From Phycisphaera sp. (GTDB lineage Bacteria; Planctomycetota; Phycisphaerae; Phycisphaerales; UBA1924), in the NCBI GenBank assembly GCA_003712165.1, contig RHLH01000001.1:1054001-1118000 (forward strand): a stretch of 64,000 bases of DNA, given 5' to 3'. Below, piece after piece: positions 49,609 to 58,424 of this stretch (its first letter is position 1; the number at the start of each line of letters is the position of its first letter). The notes beneath the pieces are model-generated. The model had not been told where the DNA came from, did no database searches, and saw only the letters and a list, made by a program, of their open reading frames with translations. The position numbers were made by a program, and so were the translations under genes.

Positions 49609-51354
49609 TCAGGCGAATCGCCAGTCATCGATGACCGGCTCAACCTGACCCGAATACGAAGAAATCTGCGGCGAGACGACCGCATCGACGAGCTGGCCCC
49701 GCGCCAGCTCGTTTCGTAACACGCCGCCGCTCCACATGATGCACCGCAGCGCGCGGCCCTCGTGCTTCAGGTGAAGCGAAAGGTGATTGCCTTTCGCACC
49801 GAACACGCCCGGTTCCCTGTCGATGCGGACGCCTTTGAGCAGAAGCCTGACCTTTGGGTTGCCCATCCCGAATGGACGGAGCCTGAAAATCTCGCGGATC
49901 GCATCGGGAGTCAGCTCGTGCGTCTCCGCGAGCGTGTCCACGCGCAGATCGTTGATGAGTTCGTCGGGTGTGAGCGCGCTGTTGGCGTAGCCGACGAACG
50001 CTGTCACGAATGATTCGAGGTTCTGCTCTTGGAGCGAGAGTCCTGCGGCCATGTCGTGGCCTCCGAAGCTTGCAAGGTGTTCGCACGTCGCTTCAAGCCC
50101 GGCGTGGAGGTTGAACGCGGGGATAGACCGGCCCGATCCTTTGTACTTCCCGTTTTGCTTGCAGAGCAGGATCGCGGGCCTTGCGAACCGGTCGACGAGT
50201 CTTGAGCAGACGATCCCGACCACACCCGGGTGCCAATTTTCGTGAGCGAGCACGATCGCTCGGCGGTCAGGGCCTGTCATGCCCTGCGCTTCTGCGAGTT
50301 CGATCGCCTGATCAAGGATCTTGCGTTCGGTCGACCGGCGCGACTCGTTCTGGTCGTGCAAGCCCTCCGCGATCTCGCGGGCGCGCTTGCCGGTTGCGGT
50401 TGTGAACAGCTCGACCGCGTCCGCGGCATGGCCCATCCGGCCGCACGCGTTCAGTCGAGGCCCGAGCCTAAATCCCACATCGTCGGCTTCGATCCTCTCC
50501 CCGTCGAGGCCCGACGCGGAGACGAGCTCACGGAGCCCGCCGAACATCGAGCGAGGGATGCGACCGAGCCCGAACTTGGTGATGACCCTGTTTTCATCGA
50601 CCAGAGGAACGACATCCGCGATCGTGCCGAGCGAAGCGAACGCGAGGAGTTCGAGCAACAGGTCTCGCTTGTCTTTGGGGAGCTTGCCCTGCTCGTCGCC
50701 GCATGCAATGACGAGCAACCGCCACGCGAGCTTGTACGCGACGCCCGCGCCGCAGAGTTCGATAAATGGATACGAAGAACCCGGCGCACGCGGGTGCACG
50801 ACAGCAAACGCATCGGGCACGCTCCCGTCGCTTGGCGGGTTGTGGTGGTCGGTGATGATGAGATCGACCCCGAGCGACTTCGCAAGATCGGCTTCGTCGC
50901 AAGCGGTGATGCCGCAGTCAACGGAGATGATCACCTTCGCGCCTTCCTCGGCGAGTGAGCGGATCGCGTCGGCGTTGAGCCCATATCCCTCATCGAGGCG
51001 GTGGGGGACGTAGGTTCTCACGTCCGCATCGGGACCACCGATGGCTCTGAGTGTGTGGAACAAGATCGCGGTCGCGGTGATCCCGTCCACGTCGTAGTCG
51101 CCGTAGATGATGACGGGCTGCTTGTCGCTCAGCGCATCAATCAGCCGATTGGCGGCCTTGTCGGCGCCCGGCAGTAACGTTGGGTCGTGCAGATCGTTGA
51201 GTGTCGAGTTGAGCTGCGCCTGGGCTTCTTCGCCCTCAAGCCCTCGCGCCTTGAGAACGCGGTCGAGCAGCGATTGGCTAGGCTCGGACTCGGTTCCGCT
51301 GAGCAGCCAGCGCTTTGATCGGCCTCGCAATTGGGGTTGGGTTGCTTGTGACAC
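49609..51354 (-). CDS. recJ: Single-stranded-DNA-specific exonuclease RecJ
   Basis: A 5'-3' exonuclease of the DHH family used in recombination and mismatch or base repair. The 581-residue protein has VIIYGDYDVDGITATAIL, a VIISVDCGI strand, ITDHHNPPSDGSVPDAFAVVHP (DHH), LNACGRMGHAADAVEL, then DHHA1 HPGVVGIVCSRLVDRFARPAILL and a FGGHDMAAGLSL stretch. The start is GTG at 51354. It is divergent from the cobalamin adenosyltransferase gene. Confidence 0.96.
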   Translation of the reverse strand: MSQATQPQLRGRSKRWLLSGTESEPSQSLLDRVLKARGLEGEEAQAQLNSTLNDLHDPTLLPGADKAANRLIDALSDKQPVIIYGDYDVDGITATAILFHTLRAIGGPDADVRTYVPHRLDEGYGLNADAIRSLAEEGAKVIISVDCGITACDEADLAKSLGVDLIITDHHNPPSDGSVPDAFAVVHPRAPGSSYPFIELCGAGVAYKLAWRLLVIACGDEQGKLPKDKRDLLLELLAFASLGTIADVVPLVDENRVITKFGLGRIPRSMFGGLRELVSASGLDGERIEADDVGFRLGPRLNACGRMGHAADAVELFTTATGKRAREIAEGLHDQNESRRSTERKILDQAIELAEAQGMTGPDRRAIVLAHENWHPGVVGIVCSRLVDRFARPAILLCKQNGKYKGSGRSIPAFNLHAGLEATCEHLASFGGHDMAAGLSLQEQNLESFVTAFVGYANSALTPDELINDLRVDTLAETHELTPDAIREIFRLRPFGMGNPKVRLLLKGVRIDREPGVFGAKGNHLSLHLKHEGRALRCIMWSGGVLRNELARGQLVDAVVSPQISSYSGQVEPVIDDWRFA

Positions 51355-51428
51355 GCCTTAGACTAGCATCCAGCGGAGTCCCGGTTGAACGATCTTGTCG
51401 GATACGGGGATCTGATGAAAGGCGCGAG

Positions 51429-52037
51429 ATGGTCAAGCTCACGAAGATCTACACGAAGACGGGCGACGAAGGCGAGACCGGTCTCGGCGGCGGCGAACGC
51501 GTCTCGAAAGTCAACGCACGGGTCGAGGCGTACGGCACGGTTGACGAGGCCAACTGCTTCATCGGTGTCGCAGCAGAGGCGTGCGGCGCATCTGACGGTG
51601 AGATTGTGTCCATGCTCCGCCGGATTCAGAACGACATGTTCGATGTCGGCGCCGATCTTTGCACTCCCCGGAAGCCGGGTGAGCACGTCGGCGACGCCCT
51701 GCGAGTGACCGGCGCACAAACTGCGTGGCTCGAGGCGCGGATCGATGAGATCAACGCAGGGCTTAGCAATCTGACAAGCTTCGTGCTCCCGGGCGGGACA
51801 GTGCTCACGGCGCATCTGCATGTTGCGAGAGCCGTTGTGCGGCGAGCCGAGCGCACGGTGGTACACCTAGCAGAGGAGGTCGGACAGAGCGAGGTTGCCG
51901 AGCCCCTGCGGTATCTCAACAGACTCTCGGACCTGCTCTTTGTCCTGGCCCGTCACGCGGCGTCGAAGGATGGTGGCCCGGGTGATGTGCTGTGGGTCCC
52001 AGGAGGAGATCGTTCATCGTCCGGCGATTCCGAGTAG
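51429..52037 (+). CDS. Cob(I)alamin adenosyltransferase (PduO-type)
   Basis: Transfers adenosyl from ATP to reduced cobalamin, giving adenosylcobalamin. The 202-residue protein carries TKTGDEGETGLGGGERVSK at 8-26 (ATP-binding signature), EAYGTVDEANCFIG, and the C-terminal RLSDLLFVLARHA helix typical of the PduO family. The ATG at 51429 has AAAGG upstream. QueG in this window uses cobalamin, but the two genes are unlinked. Confidence 0.94.
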   Translation: MVKLTKIYTKTGDEGETGLGGGERVSKVNARVEAYGTVDEANCFIGVAAEACGASDGEIVSMLRRIQNDMFDVGADLCTPRKPGEHVGDALRVTGAQTAWLEARIDEINAGLSNLTSFVLPGGTVLTAHLHVARAVVRRAERTVVHLAEEVGQSEVAEPLRYLNRLSDLLFVLARHAASKDGGPGDVLWVPGGDRSSSGDSE

Positions 52038-52113
52038 AATGGGGTTGCTGAAAGTGCGGCCGCCGTTCGGCGAACAAGTTGCCGTCGCTTCGAGATAAAC
52101 GTGGGGTGTTCCT

Positions 52114-53580
52114 TTGGCAGGTTCGAGCGCGAGCTACACAACCGAGTTTCAGCACGAGTTTGCGACCCAGATGGGTTCGCTGCTTTCGCGCCGGTTCAGG
52201 TGGTTCACCGGGATCATGGGCGGGCTGGGTATTCTTTCCACCGCTCTCATCCTGCTGCTCGTCGTCACCAGCATGTCAGGCGAGAGCCCCGAGATCGCGG
52301 GCAGGCCTATCGACGGAAAGATGACGGCTACGCTGGCTTTCTTTGTGCTCTGGAGCGTGATGTACCTCGCGGGGTTCCTGTACGTCTCGTTCAAAAAGCA
52401 CGATGCGGCCAAGCTCGTCAACCTGTCTATCGCTCTCGTGATCACCGACGGGCTCATCAACATCGGGATGCGTGTGCTCGACCTGCCGTTCGCGAGCGGG
52501 CTGCTCGGGTTTGTGATCTCGTTCACGATCGCGACGTGCTTCCTGCCATGGACTGTCCGTCAAGCTTTGCTTGTTGTAGGGGCGGTTCTTGGGATCAACG
52601 CGATCTGCAAGCTCACCCCGATCGAGGGTGGATTCGGATTCGATCGATTGTTCGGTGTGCTGCTCACTTCGCTCTTTGTCTTGCCCGGCATATTCATCGC
52701 TTGGTACCGGTCTTCGAGCAGGCTTCGCGAGTCTCAGTTCTACTTCCTCCAGCGCCGCTATGGAGAGGTCCGACGGGAACTCACAGATGCGCGTCGGATT
52801 CACGAAGCCATGTTCCCAGCCCCCAAGACCTCTGGGGAGATCTGCTTCACCTACCGCTATCAGCCCATGAGGCAGATCGGCGGCGATTACCTCCACATTA
52901 ATCACTGCCCGAACGACGATGGCAGCGAAGAGACGCTGTCTGTCGTCGTGCTGGATGTGACGGGCCACGGCATCCCCGCGGCGCTCACGGTCAATCGGCT
53001 CTACGGCGAACTGGCGCGTCTGTACGCGGAAGACCCGTTCATCGAACCCGGCGACGTGTTGGCGCTGCTCAACCGGTATGTCCGCCTGACGATGGCATCG
53101 CACTCGGTCTTCGTGACAGGGCTGGTCGTCAAAGTCGATCCGAGCAAGCACACGATGGTGTACGCGAACGCGGGGCATCCACCGGCGTTCCACATCCGCG
53201 CCGACGGCTCGATCGATCAGCTCGACTCGACCACGTTCCTTCTCGGCGCGGTTGACGACGAAACGTTCGACGCCTCGACGGAGTCGGTTGACTTCGCCAC
53301 GGGTGATCGATTCATCGCGTACACGGACGGCGCAACCGAGGCTCGCAACAGCGAGGGTAAGATGCTCGGCATCCTCGGCATGCAGGCAATCCTCGCGTCG
53401 AGCTCGATCCAGGCCGAGGGCGGTTGGCCCGCGACACTGCTTGGGCACGTAGATGAGTACCGCAACGGCCCTCCCGACGACGACACGCTTGTCATCGAGA
53501 TCTACAGACCGCTATCGAAGGGTCCTGAGAAGCGGAAGCCAAATAAAGGGCGCAAGGACGCCGCGACGGTCAGTCCTTGA
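52114..53580 (+). CDS. SpoIIE-type PP2C phosphatase with N-terminal membrane domain
   Basis: A 488-residue protein starting TTG at 52114 (GGGG upstream; an ATG at residue 20 is an alternative). The first 220 residues have about six membrane helices (WFTGIMGGLGILSTALILLLVV to LLTSLFVLPGIFIAWY); a short linker follows, then the PPM/SpoIIE catalytic domain (FTYRYQPMRQIGGDYLH, LSVVVLDVTGHGIPAAL with metal Asp, YANAGHPPAFH, DRFIAYTDGATEARNSEG). Such proteins dephosphorylate anti-anti-sigma-type partners in response to membrane signals; no STAS partner is nearby. Confidence 0.93.
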   Translation: MAGSSASYTTEFQHEFATQMGSLLSRRFRWFTGIMGGLGILSTALILLLVVTSMSGESPEIAGRPIDGKMTATLAFFVLWSVMYLAGFLYVSFKKHDAAKLVNLSIALVITDGLINIGMRVLDLPFASGLLGFVISFTIATCFLPWTVRQALLVVGAVLGINAICKLTPIEGGFGFDRLFGVLLTSLFVLPGIFIAWYRSSSRLRESQFYFLQRRYGEVRRELTDARRIHEAMFPAPKTSGEICFTYRYQPMRQIGGDYLHINHCPNDDGSEETLSVVVLDVTGHGIPAALTVNRLYGELARLYAEDPFIEPGDVLALLNRYVRLTMASHSVFVTGLVVKVDPSKHTMVYANAGHPPAFHIRADGSIDQLDSTTFLLGAVDDETFDASTESVDFATGDRFIAYTDGATEARNSEGKMLGILGMQAILASSSIQAEGGWPATLLGHVDEYRNGPPDDDTLVIEIYRPLSKGPEKRKPNKGRKDAATVSP

Positions 53581-53887
53581 CGCCCTCGACACGTGAGGAG
53601 TCTGTGTACTTGGCGAGCGCCTCGCTCAGATCGACGCCGTTGATGTTGGCGAGCGTGCAGAGCCACGCGATGACATCCGCAAACTCCTCGACCATGTTCT
53701 CGCGTTCTTCGTCGGTGGGGGGTGACCGCCTGCGGTTGTTGTTGGCGATGGCGGTCGCGAGCTCACCGACCTCTTCCATGAAATACAGAAAGGTGCCACC
53801 GCTGCCCCGGTCGTTGTCAGACTCGAAGTAGCGGTCGCGGATGAGCTGTTGGATCTGGGCCACGGTGACGGAGTGCTTATCGGTCAT
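53570..53887 (-). CDS. MazG-like nucleotide pyrophosphohydrolase
   Basis: A 105-residue protein with the MazG helical metal-binding pairs EEVGELATAI (Glu-x2-Glu) and EEFADVIAWL (Glu-x2-Asp). Members hydrolyse non-canonical or excess nucleoside triphosphates to monophosphate and PPi. It overlaps the end of the convergent phosphatase gene by 11 bases. The start ATG at 53887 is followed by a divergent lipoprotein gene. Confidence 0.92.
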   Translation of the reverse strand: MTDKHSVTVAQIQQLIRDRYFESDNDRGSGGTFLYFMEEVGELATAIANNNRRRSPPTDEERENMVEEFADVIAWLCTLANINGVDLSEALAKYTDSSRVEGVKD

Positions 53888-53908
53888 GGCTGAGGGTAGG
53901 ACGAGCGG

Positions 53909-53937
53909 TTGAAACTCGTGATGCTAGTAATTACTAT
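53909..53937 (+). promoter_or_regulatory. Strong promoter giving a nearly leaderless transcript
   Basis: TTGAAA at 53909-53914 and TACTAT at 53932-53937 with an ideal 17-base spacer. Transcription should begin around 53943-53945, only a few bases before the ATG at 53947, which has no Shine-Dalgarno. Confidence 0.75.
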
Positions 53938-53946
53938 ACAAACACG

Positions 53947-55284
53947 ATGAAGAGGGGTCTTTCCATCCTGGTGCCCTGGCTCTGCCTCGCGGCGGCCTTG
54001 GCTGGTTGTGAATCGGCTTTCGACCGGCACCGAGACAGCCTCCTGCAGGCCCACGAACGGGGCCAGTACGCCCTGGCGGGCGACATGCTCGAGGCCGCCA
54101 ACGAGAAAGGGCTGTACTCATCAAAGAGCCGGGTGCTCTGGCTCCTCGAGCGGGGTGCCGCCGCCGCCGCGGAGGGGGATTCCGAGACCGCGCTCGTCAT
54201 GCTTAACGCGGCCGAGGCCGAGACGGAGCTGTTCAACGAGCAGAGCATCTCAGATCTGGCAGGTCAGTGGCTGCTGAGCGAGCGGGCGACGAAGTACATC
54301 ACACGCGCGTACGAAGAGCAGTACATCAACGTCATCAAGATGATCGCGCACTATCAGGCGGGGCGCACCGAGAACGGGCCGACAGTGGAGGCCCGGCGCA
54401 TGGCGCTCAAAGCCAACGAGATGCGCGACAGGTACGCGGAACTGCTCGACGAGCTCAAAGACAGAGGCGGCGAAGTCGACGTGCAGTACTCGTCATCGGC
54501 CGAGTTCATCGAGAGCCCGCTGGGTGTGTACCTCTCCGCTGTCGCGTTCATAGAGAACGGTGAATCTGAGATGGCATCAACCGCGATCCGCAGGCTCGAA
54601 TCCGCCGCGGCGGCGCAGGCGGGGCTTGGTATCAGCGCCGACACCTCCTACGCCGGGACGCTCGAGGGACTTGAAAGCTCGGAGGCAGACGCATTGTTCG
54701 TTGCTCTGGGCGGTGTAGGACCAACACTCGCGCGGCAGAGCATCGGGCCGTATTTCGTGTACCTGACCCCGATCTACTTCGAGCTGCCCCAGATCGTCCC
54801 GGGCGGGACTGGCTCGTCGCGAGCAATCGCTGAGATTGAGTACGCGGACGGGACAACAGGCGAGATCGAGTTGAGATATATCGAGGATTTCAGCGCGGTC
54901 GCCGAGGCGAACTTCGCCAAGGAATTGCCCGCGGTGCACGCGAGGACGTACCTGAGAGCGCTCACCAAGAGCGGCATCTTCACCGCGGGTGGGGTCATTC
55001 TTGAAAATTCTGACGCGGATTCCGGGGTCAAAGCCGCTGGGCTGCTCGTCTCGGTTGTTGGCGGTCTTCTCTACCTCGCGGCGACGGAGAAGGCTGACAT
55101 CAGGAGCTGGACGATGCTGCCCGGCGCCGCGTGGGCGTCGGTGACGGATTTGCCAGAGGGGGCGCACCGCGCGAGGGTCGTGTTCATCGGGCAAGGCGGC
55201 CAGCGGCTGCACGCCGGTGAATGGAAACAAGTTCGGGGCGGCAGGTTCGGCCTCGATTCGATTATTGAGTACTGGTCCGGCTGA
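53947..55284 (+). CDS. COG3014-like lipoprotein
   Basis: A 445-residue lipoprotein (MKRGLSILVPWLCLAAALAGC, Cys21). Helical repeats at the start (SLLQAHERGQYALAGDMLEAANEKG and following) resemble the COG3014 family, and the C-terminal half has beta segments and a hydrophobic stretch (GVKAAGLLVSVVGGLLYLAATEK). COG3014 genes lie beside lpoB in several bacteria, exactly as here. It is probably an outer-membrane partner of the peptidoglycan-synthesis activator. The role in this lineage is not established. Confidence 0.82.
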   Translation: MKRGLSILVPWLCLAAALAGCESAFDRHRDSLLQAHERGQYALAGDMLEAANEKGLYSSKSRVLWLLERGAAAAAEGDSETALVMLNAAEAETELFNEQSISDLAGQWLLSERATKYITRAYEEQYINVIKMIAHYQAGRTENGPTVEARRMALKANEMRDRYAELLDELKDRGGEVDVQYSSSAEFIESPLGVYLSAVAFIENGESEMASTAIRRLESAAAAQAGLGISADTSYAGTLEGLESSEADALFVALGGVGPTLARQSIGPYFVYLTPIYFELPQIVPGGTGSSRAIAEIEYADGTTGEIELRYIEDFSAVAEANFAKELPAVHARTYLRALTKSGIFTAGGVILENSDADSGVKAAGLLVSVVGGLLYLAATEKADIRSWTMLPGAAWASVTDLPEGAHRARVVFIGQGGQRLHAGEWKQVRGGRFGLDSIIEYWSG

Positions 55285-55310
55285 TTTCGCCGGGAGACTG
55301 GAGCATTCAG

Positions 55311-55913
55311 ATGCGTATCAACCACATGCTTGTTCTCGGCGCGTTCGTGTCGACACTTACGTTCACGGGCTGCAGCCCGAATTGGAAGGTCAAACGGATC
55401 GACCCGGCTGAGACGGTCGATCTCGATTACCGCTTCGACGATGAGGATGCCCGCCAGGTTGCGCACGGCATGATCGAAGATGCGCTCAGCAAGCCCTGGC
55501 TCGTCGAGCACATGGCAGTCAACGACAAGAGGCCGCTCGTCGTCGTTGGGACCGTCAAGAACGCGACGGGCGATTACATCGACTCTGACCTGTTCACTGA
55601 CGTCATCCAGGAAGAGTTGCTCAACTCTGGCAAGGTCCGCTTCATCGCCGAGCGTGATCTGCGGGCCGAGCTGCGCCAGGAAAGGCTCGAGGAACTGGAG
55701 TTCCGCGATCCGGTGACGATCAAGCAGGCCGCGATGGAGAAGGGCGCCGATTACATGATGCTCGGCAGGATCAAGGACGTGAAGGAGCGTTCGATCGACT
55801 CGAAACAGGTCGTGAACTTCTACCAGGTAACGCTGGAGATGATCGACATCGAGACCAACGAGAAGGTCTGGATCGAGAGCAGGGAGATCAAGAAGACGGC
55901 CAAGCGTCGATGA
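55311..55913 (+). CDS. lpoB: Penicillin-binding protein activator LpoB-like lipoprotein
   Basis: A 200-residue lipoprotein (VLGAFVSTLTFTGC, Cys21) whose body matches the LpoB/COG3417 fold: PLVVVGTVKNATGDYIDSDLFTDVIQEELLNSGKVRFI, and ADYMMLGRIKDVKER...VNFYQVTLEMIDIETNEKVWIESREIKK. In proteobacteria LpoB reaches across the periplasm to activate PBP1b. The gene follows the COG3014-like gene by 26 bases, the same order as elsewhere. Its presence suggests peptidoglycan synthesis with a class A PBP in this organism. Confidence 0.9.
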   Translation: MRINHMLVLGAFVSTLTFTGCSPNWKVKRIDPAETVDLDYRFDDEDARQVAHGMIEDALSKPWLVEHMAVNDKRPLVVVGTVKNATGDYIDSDLFTDVIQEELLNSGKVRFIAERDLRAELRQERLEELEFRDPVTIKQAAMEKGADYMMLGRIKDVKERSIDSKQVVNFYQVTLEMIDIETNEKVWIESREIKKTAKRR

Positions 55914-55982
55914 TTGGGGGTGTACCCGGCCTCTCGGGCCCCCGAGGGGGTCAAAAAGGGGGTTCTGGGGTGCCAGATTGTC

Positions 55983-56010
55983 TTGAAGAGACGCGGCGTC
56001 TGGCTACACT
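55983..56010 (+). promoter_or_regulatory. Promoter of rpsL-rpsG
   Basis: TTGAAG at 55983-55988 and TACACT at 56005-56010, 16 bases apart. The leader to the rpsL ATG at 56137 is about 120 bases. Between the lpoB stop and the promoter, a hairpin CTCGG/CCGAG near 55938-55950 has no T-run. Confidence 0.65.
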
Positions 56011-56136
56011 TCCGGGCTCAGGCGGCCGGGGTGGTCCGGCTGCTGTGGGTACTGAATCGGACTGACAGGCCGGGGCCGGGCGGCTCCGGAGAACGTAGAG
56101 AGGCCCGAGACGAGGGCCGAACGGGATCGCACTCGA

Positions 56137-56508
56137 ATGCCAACGATCAACCAGCTCGTACGCAACCCCCGCAGGACACCCAAGACCAAGTCGAAGGTGC
56201 GCGACCTCAACTCGTGCCCCCAGCGTCGCGGTGTGTGCCTCTCCGTGAAGACCACCACGCCTAAGAAGCCCAACTCCGCGCTCCGGAAGATCGCACGTGT
56301 GCGTCTCTCCAACGGCAAGGAAGTCACCGCCTACATCGGCGGCGAAGGCCACAACCTGCAGGAGCACTCGATCGTGCTCGTCCGCGGCGGTCGTGTCCGC
56401 GACCTCCCCGGTGTCCGCTACCACGTCGTCCGTGGTTCGCTCGACACGCTGGGTGTTGACGGCCGCAAGCAGGGCCGCTCCAAGTACGGCGTGAAGAAGG
56501 GCAAGTAA
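56137..56508 (+). CDS. rpsL: 30S ribosomal protein S12
   Basis: A 123-residue decoding-centre protein: [13 protein letters not shown] at the start, [19 protein letters not shown] with the streptomycin-resistance Lys (TPKKPNSA), and [20 protein letters not shown] with the invariant PGVRYH loop. Length and sequence are fully standard. Followed 130 bases later by rpsG; the usual fusA and tuf genes do not follow. Confidence 0.99.
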   Translation: MPTINQLVRNPRRTPKTKSKVRDLNSCPQRRGVCLSVKTTTPKKPNSALRKIARVRLSNGKEVTAYIGGEGHNLQEHSIVLVRGGRVRDLPGVRYHVVRGSLDTLGVDGRKQGRSKYGVKKGK

Positions 56509-56638
56509 TTCGTCGGATTCATGCCGGCAGACCATGCTTGCAGACACATTGACATAGGCAAGTAATCCCGCACGCCTTGAAGAGCGGGGTGAACACGAGT
56601 CGGCACGCTCGCCGGCAGATGAGCCAAGGAGGTCCACC

Positions 56639-57130
56639 ATGGGTGGTCGAATCACAAGAAGCGCGGATCAGCTCCGCCCCGATCCTGTCTACGGCGACAA
56701 GATCCTCGCAAAGTTCACCAACTGCATCATGCTCGACGGCAAGAAGTCTGTTGCCCAGCGCAACATCTACGCCGCGATGGACAACATCCAGGCACGCCTC
56801 GATAAGATCGACGATCCCAACGCTCCCAAGACCGCTCTCGACTGCTTCCACAGAGCTATCGATAATGTCAAGCCATTCGTCGAGGTCCGCAGCAAGCGGA
56901 TCGGCGGTGCGAACTACCAGGTCCCGATGCAGGTTGACCGCAAGCGTCAGCAGGCTCTGGCATTCCGCTGGATCATCACCGCGGCCCGCGCCGAGAAAGG
57001 CCGCCCGATCGCCGAGCGGATCGCCGACGAGCTCTTCAGCGCTGCTCGGAGCGAGGGTAAGGCCATGACCAAGCGGGACGAGGTCCACCGCATGGCCGAG
57101 GCGAACAAGGCGTTCAGCCACTTCGCCTGA
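56639..57130 (+). CDS. rpsG: 30S ribosomal protein S7
   Basis: A 163-residue 16S rRNA 3'-domain assembly protein. DPVYGDKILAKFTNCIMLDGKKSVAQRNIY, EVRSKRIGGANYQVPMQVDRKRQQALAFRWI and KRDEVHRMAEANKAFSHF are standard S7 stretches. The ATG at 56639 has AAGGAGG upstream. There is a 130-base gap from rpsL, and a strong terminator follows, so fusA is not in this transcript. Confidence 0.99.
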   Translation: MGGRITRSADQLRPDPVYGDKILAKFTNCIMLDGKKSVAQRNIYAAMDNIQARLDKIDDPNAPKTALDCFHRAIDNVKPFVEVRSKRIGGANYQVPMQVDRKRQQALAFRWIITAARAEKGRPIAERIADELFSAARSEGKAMTKRDEVHRMAEANKAFSHFA

Positions 57131-57152
57131 TAAGCAGTATCAGATCAACTTC

Positions 57153-57190
57153 ACGGGCCGCTCCGAACACGGGGCGGCCCGTTCTCGTAT
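57153..57190 (+). terminator. Intrinsic terminator of the rpsL-rpsG operon
   Basis: ACGGGCCGC (57153-57161) pairs with GCGGCCCGT (57174-57182) across a 12-base loop, followed by TCTCGTAT. The stem is strong and the T-run weak. Confidence 0.7.
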
Positions 57191-57197
57191 CCGGGAC

Positions 57198-58424
57198 ATG
57201 CCCGGAGAGAGAGTCCGCAATCTGACATCCTGGATATTCTCCCGCCGGGTGCTCATTGTGCTCGCGGCGTGGATCGTGCTCTCTGCTCTCGGGACCTGGC
57301 GACATCACAAGCGATGGATCGAGTACAACGCGAGCGATTCATGGACCGTCGTGGACTCGATGCTGCACGTGCTCGTCTTGCCGGGCTGGGTAGCGGCGAA
57401 GGTCACAGGCGGCAACTACAACGCGGTCTACTCGCTCCGTTGGGCGATCATTGTGAACACGGTCGGGTTCGGCATGCTCGGCATCGGCTATCTCGTCGCG
57501 AGCGGTGTGTCGAGGCAACTCGCGGCCTGGCTCCGTGACTCTGCTCGAGTTGAGAGCGAGAGCGTGGATATCGATCGCCGATCGCTCTTGAGAGCGGCGC
57601 CAGAGCTTGCGGCTATCGCTGGTGGTGGGGGGCTCGTATATGCGACGCTCATTGAGCCCGCGTGGATCCACGTACGCAGGCACGATGTTCCTATAGCAGG
57701 ATTGCCGAGCGAGTTCGATGGGCTGCGTGTGCTCCAGATCACCGACACGCACCGGGGGCCACGCGTGACCGCTTCGTTCATCGCCGAGGCGGTGCGGTTG
57801 GGGCTTGCCCAGAAGCCCGATCTCACCGTACTCACGGGCGACTATGTGCATCAGGGCGAGAAGTTTATCGAGGAATCGGCGGCACTCATGGCGCCGCTCG
57901 CGAGAGCCGTCCCGACGGTCGGCGTGCTCGGCAACCACGACTGGTATGCCGGTAGCCGGCGTGTCCGCGAAACACTCTCGGCGCACGGCGTGTGGATGGT
58001 GGACAACGACAGGTGCTTCATGCGGAACCGCTATGCACTGAGCCGCGACGCGGGCGGGCTCTGCATCGCAGGCGTTGGCGATCTGCTCGAGGATGACGTC
58101 GAACCAGACATCGCGTTCGCTGGGATCAGGCGAGATGTGCCCAGGCTTTTGCTTTCGCACAACCCCGATGTCGCCGAGATGACCCAGTTGGGCAATCACC
58201 GCGTGGATCTGATGCTCAGCGGGCACACACACGGCGGGCAGGTGTCGCTCCCACTCATCGGCGCACCGGGCGTGCCGAGCAGATACGGGCAGAAGTACGC
58301 AAGGGGCCTTGTCGATGGCCCATCGTGCAGAGTCCATATCTCGACGGGTGTTGGAATGTCGGTCGCGCCGTTCCGATTCGGTGTGCCGCCCGAGATCAAC
58401 GTGCTGACGCTGGTGCGTGCTTAG
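57198..58424 (+). CDS. Membrane-anchored metallophosphoesterase (YkuE-like)
   Basis: A 408-residue protein: three N-terminal hydrophobic segments (VLIVLAAWIVLSAL; LHVLVLPGWVAAKV; WAIIVNTVGFGMLGIGYLVAS), then RSLLRAAPELAAIAGGGGLV, and a calcineurin-like domain from about 170. Metal motifs are in order: ITDTHRG (DxH), GDYV, LGNHDW, SHNPD and SGHTHGGQ. The YkuE family acts on phosphate esters at the membrane, and its natural substrate is undefined. It is convergent with a GNAT gene, overlapping by four bases. Confidence 0.92.
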   Translation: MPGERVRNLTSWIFSRRVLIVLAAWIVLSALGTWRHHKRWIEYNASDSWTVVDSMLHVLVLPGWVAAKVTGGNYNAVYSLRWAIIVNTVGFGMLGIGYLVASGVSRQLAAWLRDSARVESESVDIDRRSLLRAAPELAAIAGGGGLVYATLIEPAWIHVRRHDVPIAGLPSEFDGLRVLQITDTHRGPRVTASFIAEAVRLGLAQKPDLTVLTGDYVHQGEKFIEESAALMAPLARAVPTVGVLGNHDWYAGSRRVRETLSAHGVWMVDNDRCFMRNRYALSRDAGGLCIAGVGDLLEDDVEPDIAFAGIRRDVPRLLLSHNPDVAEMTQLGNHRVDLMLSGHTHGGQVSLPLIGAPGVPSRYGQKYARGLVDGPSCRVHISTGVGMSVAPFRFGVPPEINVLTLVRA

